Positions 35,241 to 44,501 are shown, counted from the stretch's first letter. The stretch is 64,000 nucleotides of DNA from Butyrivibrio sp. NC2002 (GCF_000702265.1 NZ_KL370881.1:20684-84683), one strand, 5' to 3'. Numbers and translations: made by a program. Notes: generated by a model not told the origin, from the sequence alone.

Positions 35241-35403
35241 AAATATCCTCGACCTCCATATGAAAATTTTATCAGAACAAAATAAAAACCATCTATAAAA
35301 AGTATATAATTTTACTAAAATAACGCATTTTGTCGTCTGAATTGTGTATAATTATCTTGATGTGTCAAATAATAAATATTCTTTTCATCGAGGATGCAGG
35401 AAT

Positions 35404-35733
35404 ATGAATATTGAGAAATTAAGAGAATTGGGAGCAAATGTTGATGAAGGTCTGGAAAGATGTATGGGCATGGAAGACTTTTATCTGGAGATGATAGAAC
35501 TTGGACTTTCAGATGAGCGTTTTGAGGCTTTGGGGAAGGCTTTGGAAGAGGGCAATCTTGATGGTGCGTTTGAAGATGCACATGCTTTAAAGGGAGTTGT
35601 AGGAAATCTTGCTCTCACTCCTTTGTACGAAACAGTGAGCGAGATAACAGAAAACCTCAGAGCAAAAGTACAGACGGATTATGAAGTAATTTATAAAAAA
35701 ATTCTTTCACAAAGAGAAGCCTTTTTGCAATAA
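35404..35733 (+). CDS. Hpt-domain phosphotransfer protein
   Basis: 109 residues from ATG 35404; an in-frame ATG at 35344 lacks a ribosome site. A single four-helix Hpt domain with the phospho-His H60 in AHALKGVVGNLAL. It would pass phosphate between the receiver of the fused kinase and the receiver of the REC-GGDEF protein. The kinase gene starts 31 bases later, so the two are an operon. Putative -10 TATAAT at 35347. Confidence 0.88.
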   Translation: MNIEKLRELGANVDEGLERCMGMEDFYLEMIELGLSDERFEALGKALEEGNLDGAFEDAHALKGVVGNLALTPLYETVSEITENLRAKVQTDYEVIYKKILSQREAFLQ

Positions 35734-35764
35734 ATATTTCGCGATACCGGTAAGGAGACAAACT

Positions 35765-38671
35765 ATGAATGGTGATACCCCCAAAAATGATCAGGCATTA
35801 GAGCGATATCTCTCACCTATACATGTTTGGGCGTTGTCCTTTGGGTGTGCTGTGGGCTGGGGAGCCTTCGTCATGCCGGGAACCACGTTTTTACCCATCG
35901 CCGGTCCCCTGGGAACAATACTCGGGTTATTTATCGGTGCCCTTCTCATGTTTGTGATCGGTATCAACTACCATTACCTCATGACCAGATATCCGGATGC
36001 CGGAGGAACTTTAACTTACACTATAAAGGCCTTTGGATATGATCATGGTTTTATAAGTGCATGGTATCTGATTCTTGTTTATATGGCAATAATGTGGGCA
36101 AATGCCTCAGCTCTGGGCCTTATAAGCAAATATCTGATTGGTAATGCCTTTAATCTCGGATTCCATTACCGGATTCTTGGTTATGATGTTACCTTTGTAG
36201 AAATAGTTCTTTCAATTACAGCTGTTCTGGTAGCTTACGGAATATGCAGTAAAGGAAAAAAACTGGCTGTAAATCTGCAAACATTTTTGTGCATAGCTCT
36301 TATTCTGGGCGTGGCAATCTGTGCCATAGCTGTATTTAGCCTTGGCGAAAGTAAAGAAATTATAACAAAACCCTATTTTGCCCCCAATGATAATTCCCCG
36401 ATAAAACAAATAATAAGCATTGTTATGCTTTCTCCTTGGGCTTATGTAGGCTTTGAGTCAATTTCAAATTCCGCTGCCGGATTTAGTTTTTCTCCTAAAA
36501 AAAGTTTGCCTATTATGAGTGTAGCCCTGCTGTCATCAGTATTTTGCTACGCTGCTCTTGCGCAGATCGCATCCTCCGGTATACACGGCAATTATACAGG
36601 ATGGGTCGACTATATCGCTGATCTGCCAAATATCAAAGGTATTCTTGGCCTCCCGACGTTCCATCTGGCGCATGATGCGATGGGCGATGCAGGCATTATT
36701 ATTCTTGGAATCGCCGCTTTTGCAGGGGTTATGACCGGGCTCGTAGGAAACCTTATAGCTGCCAGCAGACTTATATATATAATGTCCAAAGACGGAATAA
36801 TGCCATCGTGGTTTAGTCGTTTGAATGATAATCATGTACCGCAAAATGCACTATTGGCTCTCACCGGAATATCCGTACTTATTCCATTCCTCGGAAGAAC
36901 CGCGATCGGTTGGATCGTAGATGTTACTACGTTTGGTGCCATCATAGCATATGCCTATACTTCATTCGCAGCAGCTACCGAAGCCAAATATGAAAACAAC
37001 GGAAAGGTTATATTTACAGGCATATTGGGCTTCATTATTTCAGTCATAATCTTTTTGTATTTTATGCTGTTTTCTGCCGGCGCCATGTCTACAGAAAGCT
37101 ATCTGCTCCTTGTAATATGGAGTGTTATCGGATTTATGTATTATCGCTTTGTATTTGAATACGATAACCAAAAAAGATTCGGGCATTCTCCGATTGTCTG
37201 GATCACATTTATGTGCATGATTTTCTTTACACTTCTCATATGGGTTAAGAATGCCACCAATGATATCACAAAGGCTGTTGTAAACGGCATAAATGATTAT
37301 TACCAGAGGCAGGATGCGGAAATGAGCCCCGATGTCATTGACAGAGCCAGCAGCTTCGTAAGCAATATGATGATCAAAGCAGACCTGGCTATTACAAGAA
37401 ACATCATCATTCAAATGGCTCTGATCTTATTTTCCCTACTCATAATGGTAAAGTTATACAGCATCATGTATAAACGTGAAAGACAGGCGCAAAAAGAGAC
37501 CATAAAGGCTCATGAAAGAAGCAAAGCCAAAACAGTATTTCTTTCAAATATGTCCCATGACATAAGAACCCCGATGAATGCGATTATCGGGTATATAAAT
37601 CTTGCCAAGGAAGACAATGTTTCCCATGAGGAATTAAAAGAATATCTGGGTAAAATTGAAGCTTCAAGCCACCATCTGCTTGCACTTATCAATGATGTTC
37701 TGGAGATGAGCAGGATTGAGAGCGGAAAGATAGAACTGGAAAAAACACCGCTGAATCTAAAGGCATTTTTTGATGAGATAAGAGATCTTTTTACCACCCA
37801 GATGTCCGAAAAGGGAATTAATTATTCGGTCGATACTTCACAAATCAGAAATGAATACGTTTATTGCGACAAAAACAGACTAAACAGAATGCTCCTTAAT
37901 CTGCTGAGCAATGCATATAAGTTCACTCCGACAAACGGGGAAGTTTCTGTGAAGGTAATTCAAACAAATACGTCAGAGCCGGCAAAAGCCTCATATGAAA
38001 TCAGAGTTAAAGACAGTGGAATAGGAATGTCAGATGAATTTGCCCAAAAGGTATTTGAGGCTTTTGAAAGAGAAAAGGATTCCACTGTAGATACAATTCA
38101 GGGTACAGGCCTTGGAATGAGCATAGTAAAGGGCATTGTTGATCTGATGGGAGGCACTATAGAGGTCAATACCAAAAAAGGCCAAGGAACAGAGTTTGTA
38201 ATAAATCTGTCATTCTTAATCCAGACAGAAGAAGATATAAAGAAAAATTACGAAGATGAAAAGCAAAAAAATCTTGCCAAGGTCGATTTTACCGGTAAAA
38301 GAGTGCTTCTTGTGGACGACATTCAGGTCAACAGAATGATTTCTGCCAAGCTTCTTGAAAAATCCGGTTTTGCCGTGGAAACAGCAGAGAATGGACAGGA
38401 AGCAGTTGACAAGGTAAAAGATGCCAAGGCCGGTTACTATGATGTTATCCTCATGGATATTCAGATGCCGGTGATGGACGGCTATGAAGCAAGTGCCGCC
38501 ATATTAAAGCTGAAGGATAAGGAAAAAGCTTCTGTGCCAATCATTGCTATGACAGCCAATGCTTTTGCAGAAGATAAAAAAAGAGCTCTGGATGCCGGAA
38601 TGAAAGGGCATATAGCAAAGCCTATTGATATAAAGAATCTCCTTGATACGTTATCAGAAATTTTGTCTTAG
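35765..38671 (+). CDS. amino-acid permease fused to hybrid histidine kinase and receiver
   Basis: 968 residues with no frame break. Residues 15-465 are an APC-superfamily transporter of 12 or so helices (GCAVGWGAFVMPGTTF near the start, PWAYVGFESISN at 224-235, GLVGNLIAASRLIYIMSKDG at 325-344). A further membrane segment is at 475-495, an extracytoplasmic-size loop at 495-545 and another helix at 547-565. Then HisKA with H598 in SNMSHDIRTPMNA, HATPase with NLLSNAYKF (712-720), DSGIGM and GTGLGMSIVKG, and REC with D898 and K952. It probably senses an amino acid or its flux and feeds Hpt and REC-GGDEF. Confidence 0.92.
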   Translation: MNGDTPKNDQALERYLSPIHVWALSFGCAVGWGAFVMPGTTFLPIAGPLGTILGLFIGALLMFVIGINYHYLMTRYPDAGGTLTYTIKAFGYDHGFISAWYLILVYMAIMWANASALGLISKYLIGNAFNLGFHYRILGYDVTFVEIVLSITAVLVAYGICSKGKKLAVNLQTFLCIALILGVAICAIAVFSLGESKEIITKPYFAPNDNSPIKQIISIVMLSPWAYVGFESISNSAAGFSFSPKKSLPIMSVALLSSVFCYAALAQIASSGIHGNYTGWVDYIADLPNIKGILGLPTFHLAHDAMGDAGIIILGIAAFAGVMTGLVGNLIAASRLIYIMSKDGIMPSWFSRLNDNHVPQNALLALTGISVLIPFLGRTAIGWIVDVTTFGAIIAYAYTSFAAATEAKYENNGKVIFTGILGFIISVIIFLYFMLFSAGAMSTESYLLLVIWSVIGFMYYRFVFEYDNQKRFGHSPIVWITFMCMIFFTLLIWVKNATNDITKAVVNGINDYYQRQDAEMSPDVIDRASSFVSNMMIKADLAITRNIIIQMALILFSLLIMVKLYSIMYKRERQAQKETIKAHERSKAKTVFLSNMSHDIRTPMNAIIGYINLAKEDNVSHEELKEYLGKIEASSHHLLALINDVLEMSRIESGKIELEKTPLNLKAFFDEIRDLFTTQMSEKGINYSVDTSQIRNEYVYCDKNRLNRMLLNLLSNAYKFTPTNGEVSVKVIQTNTSEPAKASYEIRVKDSGIGMSDEFAQKVFEAFEREKDSTVDTIQGTGLGMSIVKGIVDLMGGTIEVNTKKGQGTEFVINLSFLIQTEEDIKKNYEDEKQKNLAKVDFTGKRVLLVDDIQVNRMISAKLLEKSGFAVETAENGQEAVDKVKDAKAGYYDVILMDIQMPVMDGYEASAAILKLKDKEKASVPIIAMTANAFAEDKKRALDAGMKGHIAKPIDIKNLLDTLSEILS

Positions 38672-38802
38672 GATAAATAATGGCAAATATATTTGAGAGA
38701 GTAGGAGTAATTTCATTCGTAGACGTTGTCCTTACTGATTTTTTAATCCGATACATTAAATGATAGGTACTAGAATTCGGTAATCAGATATATTACAAGA
38801 GT

Positions 38803-38841
38803 AAAAAGAAAAACTTTCCGTAACGGAAAGTTTTTCTTTTA
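38803..38841 (+). terminator. intrinsic terminator after permease-kinase
   Basis: GAAAAACTTTCCG (38808-38820) and CGGAAAGTTTTTC (38824-38836) pair perfectly around TAA, with A and T tails, so it can act on both strands. The preceding 38672-38802 holds no gene. Confidence 0.9.
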
Positions 38842-38923
38842 CAACCAGTACAACAAGTGTATTATAATTAGTATAAGTTCCATATAAAATGAAGTCATGA
38901 AAACAAGTAAGGAGGCTTCAGAT

Positions 38924-40270
38924 ATGGAACAGAACAGGAAAATGTATGGGGAAATCATTAAGGAACGTGAATATAGAAAGCTGATTTTTGCTACGGTTAT
39001 CAACCGATTTGGTGATTCTGTAGATGCAATCGCTTTTACATGGCTGGTTTATCAGATTACACACAGCGCAGCATGGTCAGCAATAGTTTTTGCGCTTAAT
39101 ACACTTCCAAACGTGGTGATTCAGCCCTTTGCCGGAGCTATTGTTGAGAAGATGGACAAGAAGCATGTGATTGTAGCAACACATCTTCTTAGGGCAGTCA
39201 TTATAACATTGTTTGCACTTCTATATAGAGCAGGCCTGGTGAATGCCCTGGTTATGGCCATCTTTACTTTGGTCATCACAACAGTGGAGTCCTTTAATCT
39301 TCCTGCAACTTCAGCATTTACAATGCAGGTGGTTAAGAAAGAGCATATGACCTGCGGAGTGAGTCTTAATTCCATGCTTTCAAGTGCTGCATCACTGGCA
39401 GGTACAGGTGCTGCCGGCGTAATCATTATAGCAGCAGGCGTTTCTGCAGCAATGATGATTGATGTAGTAACTTTTGCAGTTGCAGCGGTGCTTATCAGTG
39501 CAATGAAGGCTGGGAGAGAAAAAGTTACCGAAGCGGCGCAGAATGAAGCATCCAAGACAACATCCGATACCGGAGAAACAGAGAACAAAAAAGAGCAGAG
39601 TAAAATTGAATTCTTTTTAGACGGCTTTAGATATGTGGCAAGTTCACGAGTTATCTGCAATTATGGCTTACTTGCAGTTGCCCTTAACTTCATGCTTATT
39701 CCTATAAATGCACTTCAGGCACCAATTGCCAGCGAGATTTTCAAGATGGGCGGAGAAATCCTTAGTATTGCAGGCGCATTTGCTGCAATCGGAGGTATTG
39801 CAGGATCCGCACTCGTACCGGTTCTTTCACAGAAGCTTTCACCACTTAAGATGATCATGCTTGGAACATCACTTCTCGCAGCAGGAATGCTTGGTATGGC
39901 CTGCGGTGGAGTCTTTGCTGGAAATAATATTGCTTGTTATGTGGACGTAGCAGCTTCATTTTTTATCATGATGGTGGCAGCTTCAATCATAGGCGGTACA
40001 ATCAATATCCAGTTTATGAAAAATGCTGATCCAAAATATATTGCAAGAGCAGCCGCTGTAATGGGCGCTTGCGGAACAGCATGTATGCCTTTGGGTTCAC
40101 TTCTTTTAAGCGCAGTTGTAACTAAGGTCAGCACAGAAGCAATTCTTGTATTCTGCGTGATTTTTGCGATAACTATTCTTGCAATCTTGGTCTTTGCAAA
40201 GCCCCAGATGGAGATTGAGGAAGGCTCCCTTGGAATTAAAAACGAGAAAGTATCAGCAAGTTTAGGATGA
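38924..40270 (+). CDS. MFS transporter, drug-efflux type
   Basis: 448 residues from ATG 38924 (AAGGAGG at 38909); the ATG at 38897 has no site. It resembles the MFS_3 group (NRFGDSVDAIAFTWLVYQIT near the start, LPNVVIQPFAGAIVEKMDKK), with 12 predicted helices and a charged cytoplasmic loop in the middle. The family exports macrolides or siderophores. TATAAT near 38871 may be its -10. The XRE regulator follows after 25 bases and may control it. Confidence 0.82.
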   Translation: MEQNRKMYGEIIKEREYRKLIFATVINRFGDSVDAIAFTWLVYQITHSAAWSAIVFALNTLPNVVIQPFAGAIVEKMDKKHVIVATHLLRAVIITLFALLYRAGLVNALVMAIFTLVITTVESFNLPATSAFTMQVVKKEHMTCGVSLNSMLSSAASLAGTGAAGVIIIAAGVSAAMMIDVVTFAVAAVLISAMKAGREKVTEAAQNEASKTTSDTGETENKKEQSKIEFFLDGFRYVASSRVICNYGLLAVALNFMLIPINALQAPIASEIFKMGGEILSIAGAFAAIGGIAGSALVPVLSQKLSPLKMIMLGTSLLAAGMLGMACGGVFAGNNIACYVDVAASFFIMMVAASIIGGTINIQFMKNADPKYIARAAAVMGACGTACMPLGSLLLSAVVTKVSTEAILVFCVIFAITILAILVFAKPQMEIEEGSLGIKNEKVSASLG

Positions 40271-40295
40271 AAATCTTTCGTTGAAGGAGTTTGCA

Positions 40296-41408
40296 ATGCA
40301 GATAAAGCTTAATGAAAACATAAAGAAATACCGAAAAAGCATGAATCTGACCCAGGAAGAACTGGCGGAAGCATTTGGAGTTACGGTTGGAGCCGTATCT
40401 AAATGGGAAAGTGGCAGTAATGTGCCGGATATTCTAACTCTTATGCAGCTTGCAGACTTTTTTAGCATATCTGTCGACGTGCTTCTGGGCTATAGCATGT
40501 CTTCCAAGAACGTCAAAGACATTTCTGACAGGCTGGATGCTCTTTTACATGAGGATAAATATGACGAGGCTATCGCTGAGGCAGAAAAAGCGCTTGTTAG
40601 ATATCCGGGTAACTTTAAGATTCTCACAAGCTGTGCGGATGCATATCATATTGTTTCAGGGATAAAAGATTTGAAGGATTACCGGGACAAAGCAATAGAA
40701 CTTTATGAGTCGTCTCTTCGCTACATTTCACAGAGTGACAATCCGGATCAGGAAAGCTTTAGCATTAAATATCGCATCGCGACATTAAAAGGTCGTGATA
40801 ACCCTGAGAAATCTCTTGAGGAGTTTAAAAAGATAAATTATCAGGGTATAGCAGACATCAATATTGCCAATATTTTAAGAATGACGGGCAAGCCTGAGGA
40901 AGCAATGGAGGCGTACACAAGAGTTCTGGTCTCAATCCTGGTAAAGACCTTGGAGTTTTCTACAGAGATGTTTATGGTGCTGGTTTCTATGGACGCTGCG
41001 AAGGCATACAAGGAAGCTTGCGAGGTTATGGATTGGTATATGACTATAGTAGATGCTACCAGTATTGATAGGAGCAAGAACAGCTATCTATCCAAGATGA
41101 AGATCATGGGGCTTGTCTTTAAATCATTGGCTCTTTGTTGTCTCAAAAAGGATGATGAAATGAAAACCTGTATTGATACAGCCTTAGAAATAGCAAAGCA
41201 GTACGACAAAAAACCTTCAAATGATTTTGCCGGAAAGATCAAATTCTGGCATGGAAGTAAGGATTATCACATTTCTCTATATGATAATTTTGGTGTTGGT
41301 GCCGTGGCCGGTATCGATAATCTTTTTAATATGGGACCTAAAGTGCTGCCTCCCAAGGTTATAAAAAAGATGGAAACAGCGCTTGAATACTGGAATAGCG
41401 TAAAATAG
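40296..41408 (+). CDS. XRE family regulator with C-terminal TPR-like region
   Basis: 370 residues from ATG 40296 with AAGGAG at 40284. Residues 1-65 are a cro/cI helix-turn-helix (MNLTQEELAEAFGVTVGAVS, KWESGSNVPDILTLMQLADF). The remainder is helical and repetitive, like TPR-type regulators, with MGPKVLPPKVIKKME near the end. Such proteins often respond to peptides or stress. It follows the MFS gene closely and probably regulates it. Confidence 0.8.
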   Translation: MQIKLNENIKKYRKSMNLTQEELAEAFGVTVGAVSKWESGSNVPDILTLMQLADFFSISVDVLLGYSMSSKNVKDISDRLDALLHEDKYDEAIAEAEKALVRYPGNFKILTSCADAYHIVSGIKDLKDYRDKAIELYESSLRYISQSDNPDQESFSIKYRIATLKGRDNPEKSLEEFKKINYQGIADINIANILRMTGKPEEAMEAYTRVLVSILVKTLEFSTEMFMVLVSMDAAKAYKEACEVMDWYMTIVDATSIDRSKNSYLSKMKIMGLVFKSLALCCLKKDDEMKTCIDTALEIAKQYDKKPSNDFAGKIKFWHGSKDYHISLYDNFGVGAVAGIDNLFNMGPKVLPPKVIKKMETALEYWNSVK

Positions 41409-41486
41409 ACCGATTATGAAGAATTAAAAAAGAATTGCCTCTTTCGCCGGAGGCATCATATTTGAGTAAAGAAGGGGTATAGTCTG

Positions 41487-42140
41487 ATGAAAACAAGAGA
41501 AGAAGCGCTAAGCTATGGATTGTCTTTTCCTGACACCTACCAGGAGGCGCCATTTCATGACCTTAATTGGCAGCTAGTAAGGGTAAAAAAATCCAAGAAA
41601 GCCTTTCTGTGGACATATGAAAAAGACGGATTTATCAATTTGAATCTGAAGGTGGATCCGCAGTGGCGAGACCTTTGGAGAAAAACATATACAGCCGTAC
41701 ATCCTGCATATCATCAGAACAAGGAGCATTGGAATACTGTTGTTTTGGATGGATCGATTCCTGATGATGTTATAAAAAGAATGATCGCAGAGAGCTATGA
41801 TCTTGTCACAGATTCCCCGACCAAAAGAATATATGAAGCGGTAAAGAAAATTCCAAAAGGGAAAGTTGCCACATATGCTGATGTTGCTCAGATGGCTGGA
41901 GATAGGAAAATGGCAAGAGCAGTTGGAAATGCTCTCCACAAAAATCCTGATCCGGGCACAATTCCCTGCCATCGCGTTGTCAATTCGAAAGGAGAACTTG
42001 CAGGTGAATATGCCTTTGGTGGAGCATGGAAGCAGGCGCAGATACTAGAGAGCGAAGGCGTTGAGATTATCGGGAATAAGGTGAATCTTGAAAAATACCG
42101 CTTGGACCTGGGGGACGGGGTTAGTGGTCCATTTTTGTGA
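41487..42140 (+). CDS. YjbR/MmcQ domain fused to MGMT-like DNA-binding domain
   Basis: 217 residues. Residues 1-110 are a MmcQ/YjbR (DUF419) domain (FPDTYQEAPFHDLNWQLVRV; NKEHWNTVVLDGSIPDDVI). Residues 112-200 are an alkyltransferase-like domain with IPCHRVVNSKG holding the acceptor Cys. Such fusions are known and may bind alkylated DNA. The last dozen residues (LDLGDGVSGPFL) come from the REP-like repeat at 42102-42136, so the native C-terminus is replaced by it. AAGGGG precedes the ATG. Confidence 0.82.
   Translation: MKTREEALSYGLSFPDTYQEAPFHDLNWQLVRVKKSKKAFLWTYEKDGFINLNLKVDPQWRDLWRKTYTAVHPAYHQNKEHWNTVVLDGSIPDDVIKRMIAESYDLVTDSPTKRIYEAVKKIPKGKVATYADVAQMAGDRKMARAVGNALHKNPDPGTIPCHRVVNSKGELAGEYAFGGAWKQAQILESEGVEIIGNKVNLEKYRLDLGDGVSGPFL
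42102..42136 (+). repeat. REP-like half of the element, copy 4
   Basis: TTGGACCTGGGGGACGGGG + TTAGTGGTCCATTTTT. Only the REP half is present; the terminator hairpin half is missing. It forms the 3' end and stop of the YjbR-MGMT gene. Confidence 0.8.
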
Positions 42141-42264
42141 TAAAAGATTTAGGGTAAGGTCTCCTATTTTGATATGACTATATTAAAACGTAAGAAAGCA
42201 CCATGGTATAAAAATGCTGAATTAACCGATGAGGCCTTTGACCAAATGCCCTTTGCGGGTGCGA
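42137..42264 (+). pseudogene. decayed duplicate of the 28905-29200 region
   Basis: Bases 42137-42232 match 28905-28999. The frame then continues as DEAFDQMPFAGAR, matching residues about 48-61 of the DinB/DUF3795 protein (DEAFAKMPFAGAN, near 29160-29200). So the copy has lost about 160 internal bases and ends at 42264, where a truncated Crp/Fnr gene begins on the other strand. Confidence 0.65.
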
Positions 42265-42265
42265 G

Positions 42266-42324
42266 AGTTCTTTTACTGTCATTCCCTGGAACAGTCTGCT
42301 TTTTTCTATATCTTCAAGATTCAT
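42266..42324 (-). pseudogene. Crp/Fnr regulator, N-terminal fragment only
   Basis: On the minus strand ATG at 42324 follows GGGAG and reads MNLEDIEKSRLFQGMTVKEL, typical of the first residues of Crp/Fnr proteins, then the frame is lost at the junction near 42265. The intact gene would have been divergent from the Fe-S protein gene. Confidence 0.6.
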
Positions 42325-42353
42325 AAAAATATCTCCCGAAATGTGGTTTAAAC

Positions 42354-42365
42354 AACATACATGTT
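42354..42365. promoter_or_regulatory. candidate Crp/Fnr-type site
   Basis: AACATACATGTT is a perfect 12-bp palindrome between the truncated Crp/Fnr gene and the Fe-S protein gene. Sequence match is loose; called from position and symmetry. Confidence 0.35.
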
Positions 42366-42430
42366 ATGAATAGTATATTAGACTGACACCATCAGAACAA
42401 GGATAAAGCTAAGAACAGAGAGGTTTAAAG

Positions 42431-43201
42431 ATGGTTAGAAAGATAATAAAGATCGACGAAGAAAAGTGCAATGGGTGCGGTATTTGTGCCAATGCATGCC
42501 ATGAAGGCGCCATTGATATAGTGAATGGAAAAGCAAAGCTGGTAAGGGAGAATTTTTGCGATGGATTTGGTGACTGTCTGCCGGGCTGCCCTATGGGAGC
42601 AATCTCTTTTGAAGAGAGGGAAGCGCCTGCGTATGATGAGGCTGCAGTAAAGGCGGCGCAGGATAAAAAAGGACAAAATCATGATATACATCAGTGCAAG
42701 AATAAGATGATGGAAGAAATGGAACAACATGCCGCAGGTCATGGTTGCCCGGGATCAAGATTCATGGAGCTTTCGAGTGCTGCTCAGGGCAAAGATGATT
42801 TCGGACAAGATATGATTTCAAGAATGAGTTCGCATCCCTCAAGGCTTATGCAGTGGCCCTGCCAGATAAAACTTCTTCCAACACAGGCAGATTTCTATAA
42901 TGGAGTAAAACTTCTTATTGCAGCTGACTGTACAGCATATGCTTATGCAAACATGCATGAGGAATTTATGAGGGGTAAGGTAACAATGATAGGATGTCCC
43001 AAGCTTGATGAAGGTGACTACACAGAGAAGCTGACAGAGATCATATCAAATAACGATATCGCAAGTGTAACCATAGTAAGGATGGAAGTTCCATGCTGCG
43101 GAGGGCTACAGAGAGCAGCAGAGAATGCAATAAAAAATAGTGGAAAGTTTCTGCCCTGGCAGGTTGTGACAATATCCCGAAACGGAGAAGTACTTGATTA
43201 A
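42431..43201 (+). CDS. 4Fe-4S ferredoxin-domain protein
   Basis: 256 residues. CNGCGICANACHEGAID (residues about 13-29) is a full 4Fe-4S motif; a second, incomplete one is CDGFGDCLPGCPMGAI (41-56) with three cysteines. The C-terminal domain is unassigned but has PCCGGLQRA and CPKLDEGDY, a cysteine pattern seen in companion proteins of hydroxylamine reductase in Clostridia. Likely an electron carrier in anaerobic nitrogen or redox stress. AGAGG precedes the ATG. Confidence 0.8.
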   Translation: MVRKIIKIDEEKCNGCGICANACHEGAIDIVNGKAKLVRENFCDGFGDCLPGCPMGAISFEEREAPAYDEAAVKAAQDKKGQNHDIHQCKNKMMEEMEQHAAGHGCPGSRFMELSSAAQGKDDFGQDMISRMSSHPSRLMQWPCQIKLLPTQADFYNGVKLLIAADCTAYAYANMHEEFMRGKVTMIGCPKLDEGDYTEKLTEIISNNDIASVTIVRMEVPCCGGLQRAAENAIKNSGKFLPWQVVTISRNGEVLD

Positions 43202-43287
43202 ATTTCTCGGTAAGAATACATTTCATGGGTTTTGAAACTAAAAAAGTATATACTGAAAGTAGTTGGAAAAAGAGAAGGAGGCACACT

Positions 43288-44235
43288 ATGGCAACATTAA
43301 ACGAGCGAAAAGTAGCAGTAGTAGGTTGTGGATTTGTTGGTTCGGCATCAGCATTTGCCCTTATGGAGAGCGGGCTTTTTTCCGAAATGGTGCTGATAGA
43401 TGTGAATAAAGACAAAGCTGAGGGCGAAGCACTTGATATTAGCCACGGACTTCCCTTTGCAAAACCAATGCAGATATATGCCGGCGACTACAAGGATGCA
43501 GGAGATGCTGCAGTTGTGGTTATCACAGCAGGGGCGGGACAAAAGCCCGGTGAGACGAGGCTGGATCTCGTTAAAAAGAATGTGGGCATCTTTAAGTCTA
43601 TAATTCCCGAGATTGTAAAGTACAACAAAGAAGGAATTCTTCTTATCGTTGCGAATCCGGTTGATGTTCTTACATATGCTGCCGCAAAGCTTAGCGGCTT
43701 TCCTGAAAACAGGGTATTTGGTTCGGGAACAGTTCTTGATACGGCCAGATTCAAATATCTTCTTGGTGAACATTTGAGTGTGGACAGTCGTTCAGTGCAT
43801 GCATTTATTATAGGTGAGCATGGGGACAGTGAGATTGCAGCATGGAGCAGTGCGAATGTCTCGGGTATTCCAATCCACGATTTTTGTGAGATGAGAGGGC
43901 ATTTTGAGCATGATAAATCCATGCAGGAGATTGCTGAAAATGTTAAGAATAGTGCATATCGAATAATTGAGAAAAAAGGCGCTACATATTATGGAATTGC
44001 TATGAGTGTAAGACGTATCTGTGAGGCTATAATACGTGATGAAAAATCAGTTCTGCCAATATCGAGTATTCAGCATGGCGAAAATGGTATTGATGGTGTT
44101 GCACTCAGTATGCCGGCTATTGTCGGAAGAGACGGCGTAGAAGGTTCTGTACCTATCAGACTTAGTGCTCAGGAAAAAGAGGCATTACTGAAGTCATCAG
44201 AGACTTTGAAAGCTGTAATTGACGAATCGCTTTGA
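43288..44235 (+). CDS. ldh: L-lactate dehydrogenase
   Basis: Reduces pyruvate to L-lactate with NADH. 315 residues from ATG 43288 (AAGGAGG upstream); a frame starting at 43225 lacks a site. VAVVGCGFVGSASAFAL is the NAD-binding loop, GQKPGETRLDLVKKN the active-site loop, VANPVDVLTY and IGEHGDSE the catalytic His. Single-gene unit or followed by the small gene at 44265. Confidence 0.93.
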   Translation: MATLNERKVAVVGCGFVGSASAFALMESGLFSEMVLIDVNKDKAEGEALDISHGLPFAKPMQIYAGDYKDAGDAAVVVITAGAGQKPGETRLDLVKKNVGIFKSIIPEIVKYNKEGILLIVANPVDVLTYAAAKLSGFPENRVFGSGTVLDTARFKYLLGEHLSVDSRSVHAFIIGEHGDSEIAAWSSANVSGIPIHDFCEMRGHFEHDKSMQEIAENVKNSAYRIIEKKGATYYGIAMSVRRICEAIIRDEKSVLPISSIQHGENGIDGVALSMPAIVGRDGVEGSVPIRLSAQEKEALLKSSETLKAVIDESL

Positions 44236-44264
44236 TGAAATGACTTTATATAGGGCAGGTATGT

Positions 44265-44483
44265 ATGAGTATGTTTAGAATTCATAAAAACAATTCTATC
44301 CCTTTTGCTTCCGACAAACAAATAGCTGTAATTAAGTGTAGTATCTGTACCGGGGAGCAGGTGGCAGGTTTTAAGAGTAAAGAAGACGGTCATTTTACCG
44401 AGATAATGCTGATCAGAGATGCTAAGGATCTGGAACAGTTTAAGGAAACATACAAAATAGAAGAGATAAAAAAAGAATACTAA
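44265..44483 (+). CDS. conserved small protein, 72 residues
   Basis: MSMFRIHKNNSIP then SICTGEQVAGFKSKEDGHFT and MLIRDAKDLEQF. A small Clostridial family of unknown function, sometimes labelled a dehydrogenase without support. A single CxxC-less pair of cysteines is not obvious; one SICTGE motif is conserved-looking. Lies 29 bases after ldh. Confidence 0.6.
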   Translation: MSMFRIHKNNSIPFASDKQIAVIKCSICTGEQVAGFKSKEDGHFTEIMLIRDAKDLEQFKETYKIEEIKKEY

Positions 44484-44501
44484 ATCAAAGGGGAAAAATA
44501 A

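Noticed and set aside
44265..44483. Aspartate dehydrogenase
   Set aside because: Similar small proteins carry this label in some genomes, but 72 residues cannot hold the enzyme fold; kept as unknown.
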